Source of the DNA: Salvia splendens | Lineage: Eukaryota; Streptophyta; Magnoliopsida; Lamiales; Lamiaceae | DNA: 64,000 nt | Assembly: GCF_004379255.2 (NCBI RefSeq) | Contig: NC_056033.1 | Location: 24,854,209 to 24,918,208 of the forward strand | Direction of reading: 5' to 3' | In this document: positions 1 to 11,755 of the stretch, piece by piece | How positions within the stretch are numbered: the stretch's first letter is position 1 | Layout: each line of letters begins with the position of its first letter | Notes under the pieces: model-generated | What the model was told of the DNA's origin: nothing | The model's database searches: none | Seen by the model: the letters and a program-made list of their open reading frames with translations, nothing else | Position numbers and translations under genes: made by a program

Positions 1-152
1 ATACATTGTACATCCCTATTCATAGGACTAGAGAAGTAAATGCACCTAGAAATTATACAATTGGAACTATAACACTATTAATGTTATATTCCTTGTAACT
101 CTAAACTGACCATTTTCAATATTCTTGAGTCTCTCATATTATATTTCTAACA
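1..152 (-). mobile_element. copia-type LTR, 5' part of a 3' LTR (window edge)
   Basis: Read on the minus strand this begins TGTTAGAAATATAATATGAG, a TG start typical of copia LTRs. It is preceded on that strand by a purine tract (153-162, plus strand CTCCCCCTTA) that fits a polypurine tract. The same sequence recurs at 7126-7293, with a 12-bp difference. A degenerate TATA-like site lies at about 15-24. The LTR runs off the left edge of the window. Confidence 0.7.
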
Positions 153-162
153 CTCCCCCTTA
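153..162 (-). other. polypurine tract of the copia-type element
   Basis: The minus strand reads TAAGGGGGAG directly before the TGTTAG start of the LTR, the usual position and composition of the plus-strand primer of copia elements. Confidence 0.6.
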
Positions 163-194
163 AGTTGAGAGTCGAGTTTTTCGAAACTCAACTT

Positions 195-700
195 GCACGA
201 TCTTCACTTTGATAAATAGTTTATACTCGTATTCAGGAGTCCTTCACTTTTCTTTGACAGTTTATGCTCGTATCATAGAGCTTCTTTAATTCATCATTGA
301 TAATTTAAACTCGTATCAATAAGTTGTTTTTTTTGTTGAATGTTTAGACTAGTTTCAAGAAGCTTCTTCATTGAAAGTTTAGTCTCTTATCAAGGAGCTC
401 TTCATCATTGAATGTTTAGACTTGTTTCAAGGAGCTTCTTCAATTTTCTTTTGACAGTTTTAACTCGTGTCTTAACAATTCCATTTTTGGTTGGCAGTTT
501 TAACTCGTGTCAAGGAACCATCTTAGATACTTTTTGAACGTATCCAGGAGCCTTCAATTTTTGGTTGATAGTTTTAACTTGTGTCAAGGAGCTATTCAAT
601 TTTTGGTTGACAGTTTTAACTCATGTCAAAGAGCCAATCTAGACAGTTTTTACTCATTTTCGAGAGCCAGTTTAGATAGTTCTAGCTCGTATCTGGGAGC
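195..700. repeat. degenerate tandem repeat, unit about 45-60 bp
   Basis: About ten imperfect units share a core like GACAGTTTTAACTCGTGTCA followed by AGGAGC. Cores are visible near 216, 260, 305, 345, 385, 415, 460, 500, 570 and 610. The spacing varies and the units have diverged. The array lies just inside the polypurine tract of the copia-type element, so it is probably part of that element's 3' region. A short plus-strand reading frame at 507-749 is only a translation of the repeat. Confidence 0.6.
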
Positions 701-1407
701 CCTCTTCAATTTGATTTTCTTTTTTCATAGTATTTCGCAAAAGTCCTAGCATTCTTTCGCAAAAAAAATTTTGAAACTGGGGAGCAATTTGCAGTTTTTA
801 AATGTGGAAGGACCAAACTAGTGGTTTATCAACAATGTTAGGGCATCATTGTTTTTTACCTCAAACCAGAACCGCTGCCTCTTTCTTTCTCTCCTCCTTT
901 TTTCTTAACTATCCTTTCCAACTCTAGTCGTCTCTCCTCCATTCAACGAGTCGCCTCCTTCTGGTTTCTCCGGCTGTGGTAGTCCTCTCCCCATCGGAAG
1001 GACAAACCGTGGACTCCTTGTTTCTTCTCTTGATTGCTACCAGCGACTCTTGGTTAGGCTGCTACTCTGCGGCCTTTTTAACAGCCTCGGTTCTTCCATC
1101 GATAGTTCTTGGTTGCTTCTCGCCGCTGCCATCTCCATCACCTTGTTCTACCACCACCGCTTGCCACTGTCACAGAGTTGGCTCATTACTGCCTACGCCC
1201 AACCTCCTCGCCCCTCATCATGCAACGACTGTTTGGTTTGAACCAGTAAAAGTCCCACTGGTTTGAGATCAATTTTTCATGGCTGTTTGGTTTACTTGGG
1301 CAGATTCTTAGCTGTATATTTGCGAGGGTTTTGTTTTTGCTATAGAGAGAACTGATCCATGCGAGGAATCGAACACCATGTTGAAATGTAAAATGCAGAA
1401 AATAAAA
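701..1407. other. no recognisable gene; CT-rich unassigned DNA
   Basis: This stretch holds a CT-rich part (about 880-1200) with short plus-strand open frames that show no domain or codon pattern. It ends at the start of element F. It could be the remaining interior of the copia-type element or older host DNA; I cannot tell which. Confidence 0.4.
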
Positions 1408-2200
1408 TGTAACGCCCCACTTTCGGAACCCTAATTTACGAAGCATAAATTTTTTTACATTTAATGCTTTTAATGCCGTGAAGTATGCGAATTAAATGAT
1501 GAGTGAATTAATTGCTTAAATTTCTATGTGCCTAATTGTGCCTTGGAATTGAGTTTGGTTGGAATAGTCAAGGATGTGGAATATATGACGTGGCAGTTTG
1601 AATAATTGATACAGGGTGATATATATTGCGATGAAATATTTTTTTCTAAGGGTGAGTGAGATTAAATGGGATCATCAATAATTACCTTGCCCATTTTTAT
1701 TTGAAATATTCGACCACTCCTATTTATTTGAGAGGGATTCTATTTTCCTTGGATTTAATTATTTGCTTGGGATAATTATCCAAATTAAATCCAAAGCCAA
1801 TTATTCTTTATCTTCCTCATGGGAAAAAATCGACCCCCATGCTTGCCCATGGAGATTTAAAAAATCTCATAATCTTGGAGATGAGGAATTATTCATCATA
1901 CTAATTGGTCTCATATTTATTTCCTTCCATGAATAAATAATGAATATCCTAGCATATCTAAGGAAATCATGCCTTAAAAATTTGGGTTTTATTCCTTGTG
2001 GGAGGAACACAAAAAAAACGCATACTCCCCATAATACAAAATTTAATCATAGGCTAATTAAATAGCCTATGATTTTCGAAACTTCCCCCCTTATTCCTCC
2101 CCATAATTCACGCCAATCTCTCCCTCAAATCTCCTTCAAATCTCCATTTATTTTATTATCCCAAATCTTTAATTAATTGTGGGATATTTATTTTCTAACT

Positions 2201-2211
2201 CTATAAATAAG
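2201..2211 (+). promoter_or_regulatory. TATA box of the F LTR promoter
   Basis: CTATAAATAAG is followed about 20 bp downstream by a telo-box-like GCCCTAAACCTAG. The same arrangement is in the right LTR (5768-5778). Position and context fit the LTR promoter; the start of transcription is not known. Confidence 0.65.
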
Positions 2212-3613
2212 AGAGGAGAGAATGCCCTAAACCTAGCCTCCTACACGCCTTCCCCCTCCTCATTCTACACGCCTCTCTTCTCCACTCCTCAAGAATTTCT
2301 AACTTTATAAACAAGATCTCTTCAAGAATTTGTTGAAGAATCAAGATTTTACCTTGTTCTACCGATCGTTTCAATCAAGAAAGGTATAATTGAACTTCTT
2401 CTCTCATCCTCCCCATTCAAACATTTATTTCAATTCCCTCATGTATATAATGAGTGTAGGGATCGTAAATCTAAGAAATTAATCGGGTTGGATGAATTTT
2501 TGGTAAACCCTAATTCGGAAAGTGAGGTCTGAAATCTGTAATGTTCGGACAGTGGATTCCGACGCGTGTTTGACCGACCAAACGAACTCCTTTTTATTCG
2601 ATTCTTTTTTTCTGAGTAAACTTTAAGGTGTCTTCTGTGTTGTGTGAAAATTTCATCCTATTTAGACGAAAGATGAATATTTAGTGAATGTTTGAAGTTG
2701 ACTGCACAGTTCTGCCAGAAATTATTTTCTCGACCAGTAGGTTCCGTTTATTATTTGACCGACCTAAAGATGAGATTTTGATGTGAACATTTAATTGGAT
2801 GATCTTTGATGTGTCTACTGTATTGTGGTAAAATTTTATCCCAAATGGAGGTAGGATGAATTTTTAATGATTTTTACAAAATGATTGCGCTGTACTGCCA
2901 GTTTTCTACCACGTTCAATTGATCTTGATGATTAAGTTTTGAATGATATACATGATGTATATGTGCTAAGAAACCAATTCGATGATGAGGTGATGTGTTG
3001 TACGTTGATATATGCTATGATGTTTTCTCATGTTGATAAAATGAATTGATGGGAAAAGGGAGAACGTTGGGGACATGCATGATTTCAAGTCGGTATTTGA
3101 GACTGATTGTGATACACGAAATTTAAAGGTGATAACTCGCGCTCTCAGCGTGACGACAAGGGAAAGGAAATGAAATCTAATAAGTTGAGGTGGGCTTTCT
3201 TTTAAATAAGGACGATGTCCTAAATATTTTACCGATAATAATGAAATTGTGTTTATCATGCCTTGTTTGGTTTTAATGTCCCTATCTGATGTGGCTTCTG
3301 CCACTATTATTTAAATCGAATTCGGGTCCTCGTAGAGCCGCAAACTCTATTTGGATTAGTGTACACCAATGATAGACCGTTTGTCAGCGTACGGGTTGGC
3401 CGGTCTAGTGACCTGGTTTGCGGCCGCATTCCTTGTCATGTATGTGCGGATATGGCTAAGGTCTATGGGAAAATGACTGATCAGTCGACTTTTTACAATG
3501 GGAAATGATTTTGAGTGCCTCGGGCCTTTCTAAAGCTAAACCCTGATGGTTACTTACGTATGGCATGATAGATAAATAATAATTTTTATGAAAATGTTTT
3601 CGGCATAAGTCCA

Positions 3614-3635
3614 CTGAGTATCTTTATAGTACTCA
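3614..3635 (+). other. conserved LTR hairpin (F copy)
   Basis: CTGAGTAT and GTACTCAT flank a short loop; TACTC pairs with GAGTA. The same hairpin is in the A, B, D and E LTRs, followed as there by a CCCT-CAT motif. See the finding on covariation. Confidence 0.55.
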
Positions 3636-4069
3636 TCCCTACATGTGTTTTCCTTATGTGCAGATTGAGCGGCGACGAGAGGTTGGTGGTGTTGGGCAAG
3701 TAACTTGAAGAATTAAATGTTTATCATTGAATTATGGGTGTCGTTGTGTCTTCACACATGATGTCACTCCTTCTCTTGGTCGTTTTCCGCTACGATATTT
3801 CTTTTACTTATTATTTGTTGGGCCTGAACTTAAATTTGTCTGGTTATTGTTTTCTTGTGAGTCTGTTGGATAATGTCAAACTCTCAATCGTTTCCTTTGA
3901 GTATTAATTACCGGCCCAACTCATTATTTAAACCTGAGTCTCCTTCTTGTTTTATACTTAATTGTTCATTTAGTATGTCGGTCAAACCATCTTGATGAAA
4001 CCCTAGCCTATTTTCCTTGTTGTATTTAAGTCCGTTTAAGTCGCGCCTAGAAGGGCGGTCGTGACAGAT

Positions 4070-4081
4070 TGGTATCAGAGC
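4070..4081 (+). other. primer binding site of element F (initiator tRNA-Met type)
   Basis: TGGTATCAGAGC lies three bases after the 5' LTR. It is complementary to the 3' end of initiator tRNA-Met, the usual primer of plant Tekay elements. Confidence 0.85.
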
Positions 4082-4097
4082 CAGGTTTAGCACAACG

Positions 4098-4871
4098 TTT
4101 CACCCGCAAACAGACGGGCAGTCCGAAAGAACGATCCAAACCCTCGAGGATATGTTGAGAGTTGTGGTGCTGGACCGAGGAGGAAGTTGGGAGTCCGCAC
4201 TACCACTGATCGAGTTCGCCTACAACAACAGTTTCCAGGCAACGATAAACATGGCGCCGTATGAGGCCTTGTATGGGAGAAAGTGTAGATCTCCGCTCTA
4301 CTGGGACGAAGTTGGTGAGAGAAGAGTACTTGGACCCGACGCAGTTCAAGAGATGGTTGAAATCATCCGACAAATTCGTGGAAGGATAAAAGAAGCTCAA
4401 GACAGACAGAAGTCATACGCGGACGCCAGGCGAACCGACTTACAATTTCAAGTCGGCGACAAAGTTTTCCTCAAGGTATCCTCGTCGAAAGGGATAAGGC
4501 GTTTTGGTGTCAAGGGAAAATTAAAACCACGATTTATTGGGCCTTACGAAATCCCTGAAGGTGTGGGTCCTATTGCATACCGATTGGCGCTACCCACAAG
4601 CCTTGGGAATGTACACAACGTCTTTCATGTGTCGCAGTTGCAGAAATACGTGTTCGACCCAAAGTACGTGATTCGCTACGAAGAAGTCCCTTTGAACCCG
4701 GACTTGAGCTACGAGGAGAGACCCCAAATGATTTTGGAACGAAGGATCCAGAACATGAGAAATAAACCGGTTGCTTACGTGAAAGTACTTTGGAGAAATC
4801 ATGGGCACGAAGAGGCCATATGGGAGAATGAGGACAAGATGACAGAACTACACCCCGAACTCTTTCCTTGA
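4098..4871 (+). pseudogene. Tekay integrase C-terminal region with chromodomain (5'-deleted pol end)
   Basis: The frame is open from about 4098 to the stop at 4871; the first ATG is at 4152. It starts in the integrase core at HPQTDGQSERTIQTLED, which holds the catalytic Glu of the DDE triad, while the two catalytic Asp residues are deleted. It continues through the GPDAVQEM region, the GKLKPRFIGPYE domain and HNVFHVSQL. It ends in a chromodomain (about residues 185-239, with VKVLWRNHG and PELF). In an intact element this module binds DNA and steers integration towards marked chromatin. The deletion joins the leader just after the primer binding site (about 4090) straight into the integrase frame. 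No stop interrupts what is left, which is unusual for this window. It cannot catalyse integration on its own. Confidence 0.88.
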
Positions 4872-4878
4872 GGATACC

Positions 4879-4915
4879 AAATTTCGGGATGAAATTTTTA
4901 TTAAGGTTGGTAGGA
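4879..4915 (+). other. Tekay inverted repeat plus polypurine tract of element F
   Basis: An inverted repeat AAATTTCG-GGA-TGAAATTT (4879-4897) lies 18 bp before the 3' LTR. A purine-rich AAGGTTGGTAGGA (4903-4915) abuts the LTR and fits the plus-strand primer. Confidence 0.65.
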
Positions 4916-7124
4916 TGTAACGCCCCACTTTCGGAACCTAATTTGCGAAGCATAAATTTTTTTGCATTTAATGTTTTTAATGCCGTGAAGTATGCGAATT
5001 AAATGATGAGTGAATTAATTGCTTAAATTTCTATGTGACCTAATTGTGCCTTGGAATTGAGTTTGGTTGGAATAGTCAAGGATGTGGAATATATGACGTG
5101 GCAGTTTGAATAATTGATACGGGGTTATATATATTGGCACGAATTATTTTTTTTCTAAGGGTGAGTGAGATTAAATGGGATCATCAATAATTATCTTGCC
5201 CATTTTTATTTGAAATATTCGACCACTCCTATTTATTTGAGAGGGATTCTATTTTCCTTGAATTTAATTATTTGCTTGGGATAATTATCCAAATTAAATC
5301 CAAAGCCAATTATTCTTTATCTTCCTCATGGGGAAAAATCGACCCCCATGCTTGCCCATGGAGATTTCGAAAATCTCCTAATCTTGGAGAGGAGGAATTA
5401 TTCATCATACTAATTGATCTCCTATTTATTTCCTTCCATGAATAAATAATGAATATCCTAGGATATCTAAGGAAATTTTGCCTTAAAAATTTGGGTTTTA
5501 TTCCTTGTGGGAGGAACACAAAAAAACGCCTACTCCCTATTTTAATAGTAGGAGTTAATTAAATTATTCTACTCCGTATTATTTTATTCTACTCCGTGAA
5601 ATACAAAATTTAATCATAGGCTAATTAAATAGCCTATGATTTTCGAAATTTCCCCCCTTATTCCTCCCCATAATTCACGCCAATCTCTCCCTCAAATCTC
5701 CTTCAAATCTCCATTTATTTTATTCTCCCAAATCTTTAATTAATTGTGGGATATTTATTTTCTAACTCTATAAATAAGAGAGGAGAGAAAGCCCTAAACC
5801 TAGCCTCCTACACACCTCCCTCCCTCCTCATTCTACACGCCTCTCTTCTACACTCCTCTACCACTTGTTCTTCCCTTTCACTCAAGATCTCTTCAAGAAT
5901 TTGTTGAAGAATCAAGATTTTACCTTGTTCTACCGATCGTTTCAATCAAGAAAGGTATAATTGAACTTCTTCTCTAATCCTCCCCTTTCAAACATTTATT
6001 ACAATGCCCTCATGCATATAATGAGTGTAGGGATCGTAAATATAAGAAATTAATCGGGTGGGATGAATTTTTGGTAAACACTAATTCGGAATTGTGAAGT
6101 CTGAAATCTTTAGTGTTCGGACAGTAGATTTCGACGCGTGTTTGACGGACCAAAAGAACTTCTTTTTGTTCGATTCTTTTTTTCTGAGTAAACTTGAAGA
6201 TGTCTTCTGTGTTGTGTGAAAATTTCAACCTATTTGGACGAAAGATGAATTTTTAGTGAATTTTTGAAGTTGACTGCACTGTTCTGCCAGAAATTGTTTT
6301 CTCGACCAGTAGGTTCCGTTTTTTATTTAACCAACCTAAAGATGAGATTTTGATATGAAAATTTAACTGGATGATCTTTGATGTGTCTACTGTATTCTGG
6401 TAAATTTTTAGCCAAAACGGAGGTCGGATGAAATTTTAATGATTTTTACAAAGCGATTGCGCTGTACTGCCAGTTTTCTACCACATTCAATTGATCTTGA
6501 TGATTAAGTTTTGAATGATATACATGATGCAGATGTGCTAAGAAACCTATTCGATGATGAGGTGATGTGTTGTACGTTGATATATGCTATGATGTTTTCT
6601 TATGTTGATAAAACGAATTGATGGGAAAAAGGGGAACGTTGGGGACATGCATGATTTCGAGTCCGTATTTGAGACTGATTGTGATACACATAATTTAAAG
6701 GTGATAACTCGCGCTCTCAGCGTGACAACAAGGGAAAGGAAATACTTGAAATCTAAGCAGTCGAGGTGGGCTTTCTTTTAAATAAGGACGATGTCCTAAA
6801 TAGTTTACCGATGAGAATGAAATTGTGTTTATCATGCCTTGTTTGGTTTCAACGTGCCTATCTGATGTGGCTTTTGCCACTATTATTTAAATCGAATTCG
6901 GGTCCTCGTAGAGCCGCAAACTATACTTGGATTAGTGTACACCAATGATAGACCGTGTGTCAGCGTACGGGTTGGCCAGTCTAGTGACCTGGTTTGCGGC
7001 CGCATTCCTTGTCATGTATGTGCGGATATGGCTAACGTCTATGGGAAAATGACTGATCAGTCGACTTTTTACAATGGGAAATGATTTTTGAGTGCCTCGG
7101 GCCTTTCTAAAGCTAAACCCTGAT
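4916..7124 (+). repeat. 3' LTR of element F, truncated
   Basis: It aligns with 1408 to about 3553, with the TATA box at 5768-5778. It lacks the last 500 bp or so of the LTR, including the hairpin. At 7125 it passes abruptly into copia LTR sequence. Confidence 0.88.
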
Positions 7125-7125
7125 G

Positions 7126-7293
7126 ATTTGTGAATGACTTGAATTGTTCTTTGTGATACATTGTACATCCCTATTTATAGGACTAGAGAAGTAAATGCAC
7201 CTAGGAACTATAACACTATTAATATTATATTCCTTGAAACTCTAAAGTGACCATTTCCAATATTCTTGAGCCTCTCGTATTGTATTTCCAACA
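7126..7293 (-). mobile_element. copia-type LTR fragment, same family as 1-152
   Basis: The minus strand starts TGTTGGAAATACAATACGAG and includes a CTATAAATAG TATA box (7171-7180) and GGGATGTACAATGTAT. It matches 1-152 closely. Its other end is lost at the junction with element F. No polypurine tract follows it. Confidence 0.7.
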
Positions 7294-7626
7294 CTTGTAC
7301 TCCAGAATAGAAACCAAACAAATTAAATAAACGTATGGTGAAGATCATCAAAAGGCTTTTGGTTGACTGCAATGAGAAGACAAAGGAGGATTTATTACCC
7401 ATGTGTACTCCAAGCTAGAGTAGCAGCAAAAATGCAAGTGAATAGCCAAAATAACAGACTAGTTCTCTGCACAAAAGAAACTGCTCAATCTACAAATCTC
7501 ACCTTTCAATACATATATGAATCGCTTGAATCCGGCATTTTAGGTAAAGAGATAAAGCGGAAGCATAATGTAGAGCAGAGACAGGATCAAGATGATCCTG
7601 CTCTGATAGCATGAAATCTTGATCGT
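7294..7626. other. unassigned sequence between copia LTR pieces
   Basis: No protein domain is visible. It may be what remains of a copia-type internal region on the minus strand, since a primer binding site complement follows at 7627. Confidence 0.35.
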
Positions 7627-7742
7627 GCTCTGATACCATGAAAGGAAATAGAGAGAAAACATATCTGGAAAGCAAAATACATTGTAGCCGAAAGAGGAAT
7701 ATTGAAAAGGCTACTGTCTCATTCAATTCGGAAGTTCAAGAA
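7627..7742 (-). mobile_element. copia-like primer binding site and 5' LTR end, cut by element D
   Basis: GCTCTGATACCA (7627-7638) is the complement of the tRNA-Met type primer site TGGTATCAGAGC. The adjoining TGAAAGGAAATAGAGAG would be the reverse of an LTR ending in TTTCA. Element D enters at 7743 after the target AAGAA. The sequence resumes at 55841, but its far end there is uncertain. Confidence 0.5.
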
Positions 7743-9228
7743 TGTCACGACCACAAATCCCTAGTCTAAGAAAGTGTAGCTATTTCGCAACTAAACTTAT
7801 TAAATGGTCTCAAACTCATCATAGATAATGCTTAATTCAAAGGGAATCTTGTCTGAATGTGAAAAGGATACAACCATACTGAATCAGAGTAATCTCTGGG
7901 CATTTGTCTTTACTAAAACATATTTTAGATTCTCGCAGCGGAAGAGTACCAAGACGATGTAATATGTATGAAGATATACTACATCAGCTACCTTACTTCT
8001 TAATTTATTTTCTTTCCCAACACCTCCTCCGCTTAGATAATGATCAACCTGCACATTAAGAAAAACAATATGCAGGGCTGAGTACATGGTATACTCTGTG
8101 GGCTCATGCCGAAAACATTTCTCTTTTAGTTGTCAGCCAAACTTAAGTGAACACGGGGTTTTTCCGAAACAATTCCCGGTCACTAAAACTATTTAATTCT
8201 TTCTGAAAGTAGACTGCAGTCATGAAGCTTCTCATGAAATACCATATCTGATCTGTGTGAACCGGGAATGTGGCAACATTCCACGACGGTCACTGGACCG
8301 GCCAACGCTTGCGCTAGCACATAGTCCTTATGTGTACACTAGCCCGAGTAGGGTTTCCGTCCGTACTGGGACCCGAATTCGATTTAACAGGTTTGACATA
8401 GCCAACAGATAGACAATCATGAATAAAACAAGGCATGACAACTCATCTCAAAATATTCACGTTTTCACGTAAAATCACGTTTTGAAAGAAAATCCCACCT
8501 CATTTGCTTAACTCTTTCAAACGGGCACTTCCTGACTTGAGGTTACTCGTCGTGCGACGACGTTCCTTTATTACAAATAATATATTTAAATTAGGCTTTA
8601 AGTAATTATTTGTCTTGCATGTATGCATGCCTAAGCGTGTGCTTATTATTTCACTTTCTTCTTTCTAAAATCTTTAATTAAATCAACGATTTCATTTATA
8701 CATAGTCTCGCCGAACTGCTCGGGTATGCTATAAATTATCGGATCACTTTCCTTTAGTATTTTGAAATACTTCCTGTGACTAATAAAATTCCCATCTATT
8801 TATTTACTGGGCACTATTTCAACGCGGATTAATAATTTCTTTTCTTCCGTGGCTTGGGGAATTTCTCTTCTGAACATCCCGGATCCATTTAGAGCAGTGG
8901 CTCAAAATTTTAATTATTAAACGCAAGGCCCGGTTTCACTGGAGTGGCCCAACTCTATATCTCCCTTCCTTATATGGCCCACTTTATTCTATTCTTCTGG
9001 CCCAATTACTTAATGGAGAAAAACTCTTTTATTTCTTGAACCTCCTAGCCCAAATATCAGGGAGGACCAAATTCTAATCCTTTAAGAATCCACACCAAAG
9101 CCCAAAAGAAATGGCCCAATCTAGAGTTATACTCCTCATCTGTCGGCTCTCTCCCTTCCTCTCTTATTTTTAGGGTTTAGGGTTGGCCCAATCTCCCTTC
9201 TCTCCCTTCCTCTCTCACACCTAAACCC
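7743..9228 (-). repeat. left (3') LTR of element D, truncated
   Basis: 7790-9172 matches 52604-53988 of the right copy closely. After that the copies diverge, and at about 9229 pol sequence begins without the polypurine tract or LTR start. So the U3 half and the end of pol were deleted together. A telomere-like TAGGGTTTAGGG lies at 9170-9182. The conserved hairpin lies at 8078-8098. Confidence 0.82.
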
Positions 9229-11755
9229 ATTGTGAAGATTTCCGAAACTTGGCGGAAGTGCTAATTTGTACGCCACAGGGCCGATTATTTTCTAGGATCT
9301 CATAAGGTCCGATGAAACGGGTTTTAGCTTGCCCTTGATGCCAAATCTAGTTATCCCTCTTGACGGGGATACTTTCATAAAGACTTTGTCTCCCGCTTTG
9401 AATTGTAGGTCGGTTCTACGAGCATTTGCGTAAGACTTCTGTCTATCTTGAGCTTCTTTGATTTTCTCTCGGATCTGTCTGACAATTTCTATCATTTCCT
9501 CTACAGAGTCTGGTCCAAGAATCCTTCTCTCACCCACTTCATCCAAATAAAGCAGTGATCTACACTTCTTCCCATAAAGGGCTTCATATGAGGCCATATC
9601 TATAGTTTCCTGGTAACTATTGTTGTAGGCAAACTCTATAAGTGGAAGTATTGCCTCCTAGTTTACTCCACGGTCAAGCACTACGGCTCTCAACATATCC
9701 TGTAGCGTATGAATTGTCCTTTCGGACTGTCCGTCCATCTGTGGATGGAATGTTGTGCTAAAATTCAGCTGACTGCCTAGCTCTCGCTGTAGGCTTATCC
9801 AAAATCTAGAGGTAAATTTTGAATCTCGATCAGAAGTGATCGTTACCGGTAAGCCATGCAAGCGTATGATCTCTTGCACATAGATCTGTGCTAACTTGTC
9901 TGATCCGTATGTGATACGAATTGGTATGAAGTGAGCACTTTTGGTGAGGCGATCTATAATCACCCAGATGGCAGTATTTCCTCGCTGGGATTTTTTGGCA
10001 ATACTGTCACAAAATCCATTGCAATGTACTCCCATTTCCATTCTGGAATCTTGAGAGGTTACAATTTCCCATAGGGTCGTTGATGTAAGGCCTTCACTTG
10101 CTGGCAAGCCAAACACCTCTCTACAAACGACGCTATGCTTCTCTTCATGCCATCCCATTAGAATTGCTTCTTCAAGTCCTAATACATCTTCTTACTTCCA
10201 GGATGGGCAATGTAGGGCGTCTCATGAGCTTCACTCATGATCTCATTCCTGAGTGCCTCATCATTGGGTACGCACAGTCTTCCTTCGAAAGTGAGGGCGT
10301 TATCCACCTCTTCGCTTTAACTGTCCCCTTTTTCGATCCTCACTTTGAGATGAATCTTTTCTAATGCCTCGTTGTGTCTTTGGGTGTCGATGATCCTGGC
10401 CCTTAAATATGGTTCTATGACCAAATTGGAAATTCTGTTGTCCATTATCTCCGGGGCTCTCACTATCTCCAGTCGCATCTTGGCGAATTCATGGAGGAGT
10501 TCTTCTTCTTGTGTGAGGAAAGTAGCCACTTGAGGAGCAGTCTTTCTGCTTATGGCATCTGCTACCACGTTGGCTTTGTCTGGGTGGTAATTTATACCGC
10601 AGTCATAGTCCTTGACTAATTCTAGCCATCTGCGTTGTCTCATATTCAGATCCTTTTGAGGAAAGAAGTATTTGAGACTTTTATGATCCGTGAAGATCTC
10701 ACATCGAACTCCATAGAGATGATGTCTCCAGATTTTCAAAGCGTGCACCACTGCTGCTAATTCCCAAGTCATGCGTCGGGTAGATCAACTCGTGCGGTCT
10801 TAACTGGCATGATGCATATGCAATCACCTTGCTCTTCTGCATCAGCACGCACCTGAGTCCGACCTTGGATGCATCTGTATACACCACGTAATCGACTCCT
10901 GCTTCCGGCATGGCTAGAACTAGTGTTGTGGTCAACTTTTCCTTTAGCAGTTAGAAGCTTGCTTCACATTCTGGGGTCCAAGCAACCTTAACTCCTTTCT
11001 TGAGCTGTTGAGTCATTGGCCTCGTCCTTCAATAAATCTTCGTTAGTATCCTGCCAGTCATAGGAAACTCCGAATTTCTTTAGGCGTCGTTGGTGACTGC
11101 AAACGTTGCACAACTTCCACTTTACCGGGTCCACTCGGTTTCCTTCCGCTATCACTATGTGTCCGTGGAAGTTCTCCTCGTTTAGCCAGAACTCACACTT
11201 GCTAAACTTAGCATAGAGTTTCTCGACTCTTAACATCTCTAATGTGGTCCTCAAGTGCTCCTCGTGCTTCTTCTTATTCTTTGAGTAAATGAGCACGTTG
11301 TCTATAAAAAAACTAGGACAAACTTGTCCAAGTATAGGCGGAACACGTGGTCCATTAGGTTCATGAACACGGCTGGGGCGTTTTTAAGCCCAAAAGGCAT
11401 TACAATAAACTCGTAATGGTCATATCTGGTGCGAAATGCAGTCTTAGGTATACCGTCATGTCGAACTCTCAGCTGGTGATAACCCGATCTCAAGTCCATT
11501 TTTGAGAAGACCCCAGCTCCTTGCAGCTGGTCGAAGAGGTAGTCGATTCTCGGTAAAGGTACTTGTTCTTGAGGGTTAACTTGTTCTGCTCTCGATAGTC
11601 GATACATATTCTCAGAGTTCCATCCTTCTTCTTCACGAAGAGTACTGGTGCACTCAAAAGCGATACACTGGGTCGGATTAAACCCAGGTCTACTTATTCT
11701 TGTAACTAGATCTTAAGTTCTTCTCATTTCTTAAGCGCCATTCTATATGGTGACT
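9229..11755 (-). pseudogene. Tekay-like pol remnant of element D (RT, RNase H, integrase)
   Basis: Reading on the minus strand from 11755 down: reverse transcriptase with VKKKDGT, CIDYRE and [12 protein letters not shown], then [13 protein letters not shown] (11302-11640). Next come the palm end with [11 protein letters not shown] (10988-11296) and RNase H with [14 protein letters not shown] and TDHKSLKYF (10317-10935). Integrase follows with [21 protein letters not shown] and DGQSERTI (9658-10158), then the C-terminal EVGERRILGPD part (9230-9597). These normally copy the element RNA into DNA and insert it. Here the parts lie in several frames with many stops. The catalytic DD of reverse transcriptase falls at a frameshift near 11300. 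Protease and chromodomain are not seen. This is clearly dead and the most decayed pol in the D-A-B-C stack. Confidence 0.9.

Larger units (their letters stand above)
1408..4066 (+). repeat. 5' LTR of element F (2,659 bp)
   Basis: It starts TGTAACGCC and ends GGTCGTGACA, directly before a tRNA-Met type primer binding site. It contains a TATA box at 2201-2211 followed by a telomere-like ACCTAG/CCCTAAAC block, and a hairpin at 3614-3635 shared with the other Tekay LTRs of this window. Short open frames inside it are not genes. Confidence 0.92.
1408..7124 (+). mobile_element. Element F: internally deleted Tekay-type gypsy element, 3' end truncated
   Basis: Two direct repeats starting TGTAACGCCCCACTTTCGG (1408 and 4916) bracket a primer binding site and the end of a pol frame. 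Only about 850 bp of internal sequence remain; gag, protease, reverse transcriptase, RNase H and most of integrase are gone. The right LTR stops at about 7124, after CTAAACCCTGATG, where copia LTR sequence begins, so no TSD can be checked. The two LTRs differ by indels, including about 60 bp near 5540-5600 present only in the right copy, so this is not a recent insertion. Confidence 0.92.

Noticed and set aside
195..700. CRISPR-like array
   Set aside because: Units are contiguous and degenerate, without identical repeats or unique spacers, and the context is a plant retrotransposon.
976..1266. Host gene exon in a CT-rich stretch
   Set aside because: Two overlapping frames are open simply because of CT-rich composition; no domain, splice context or continuation is visible.
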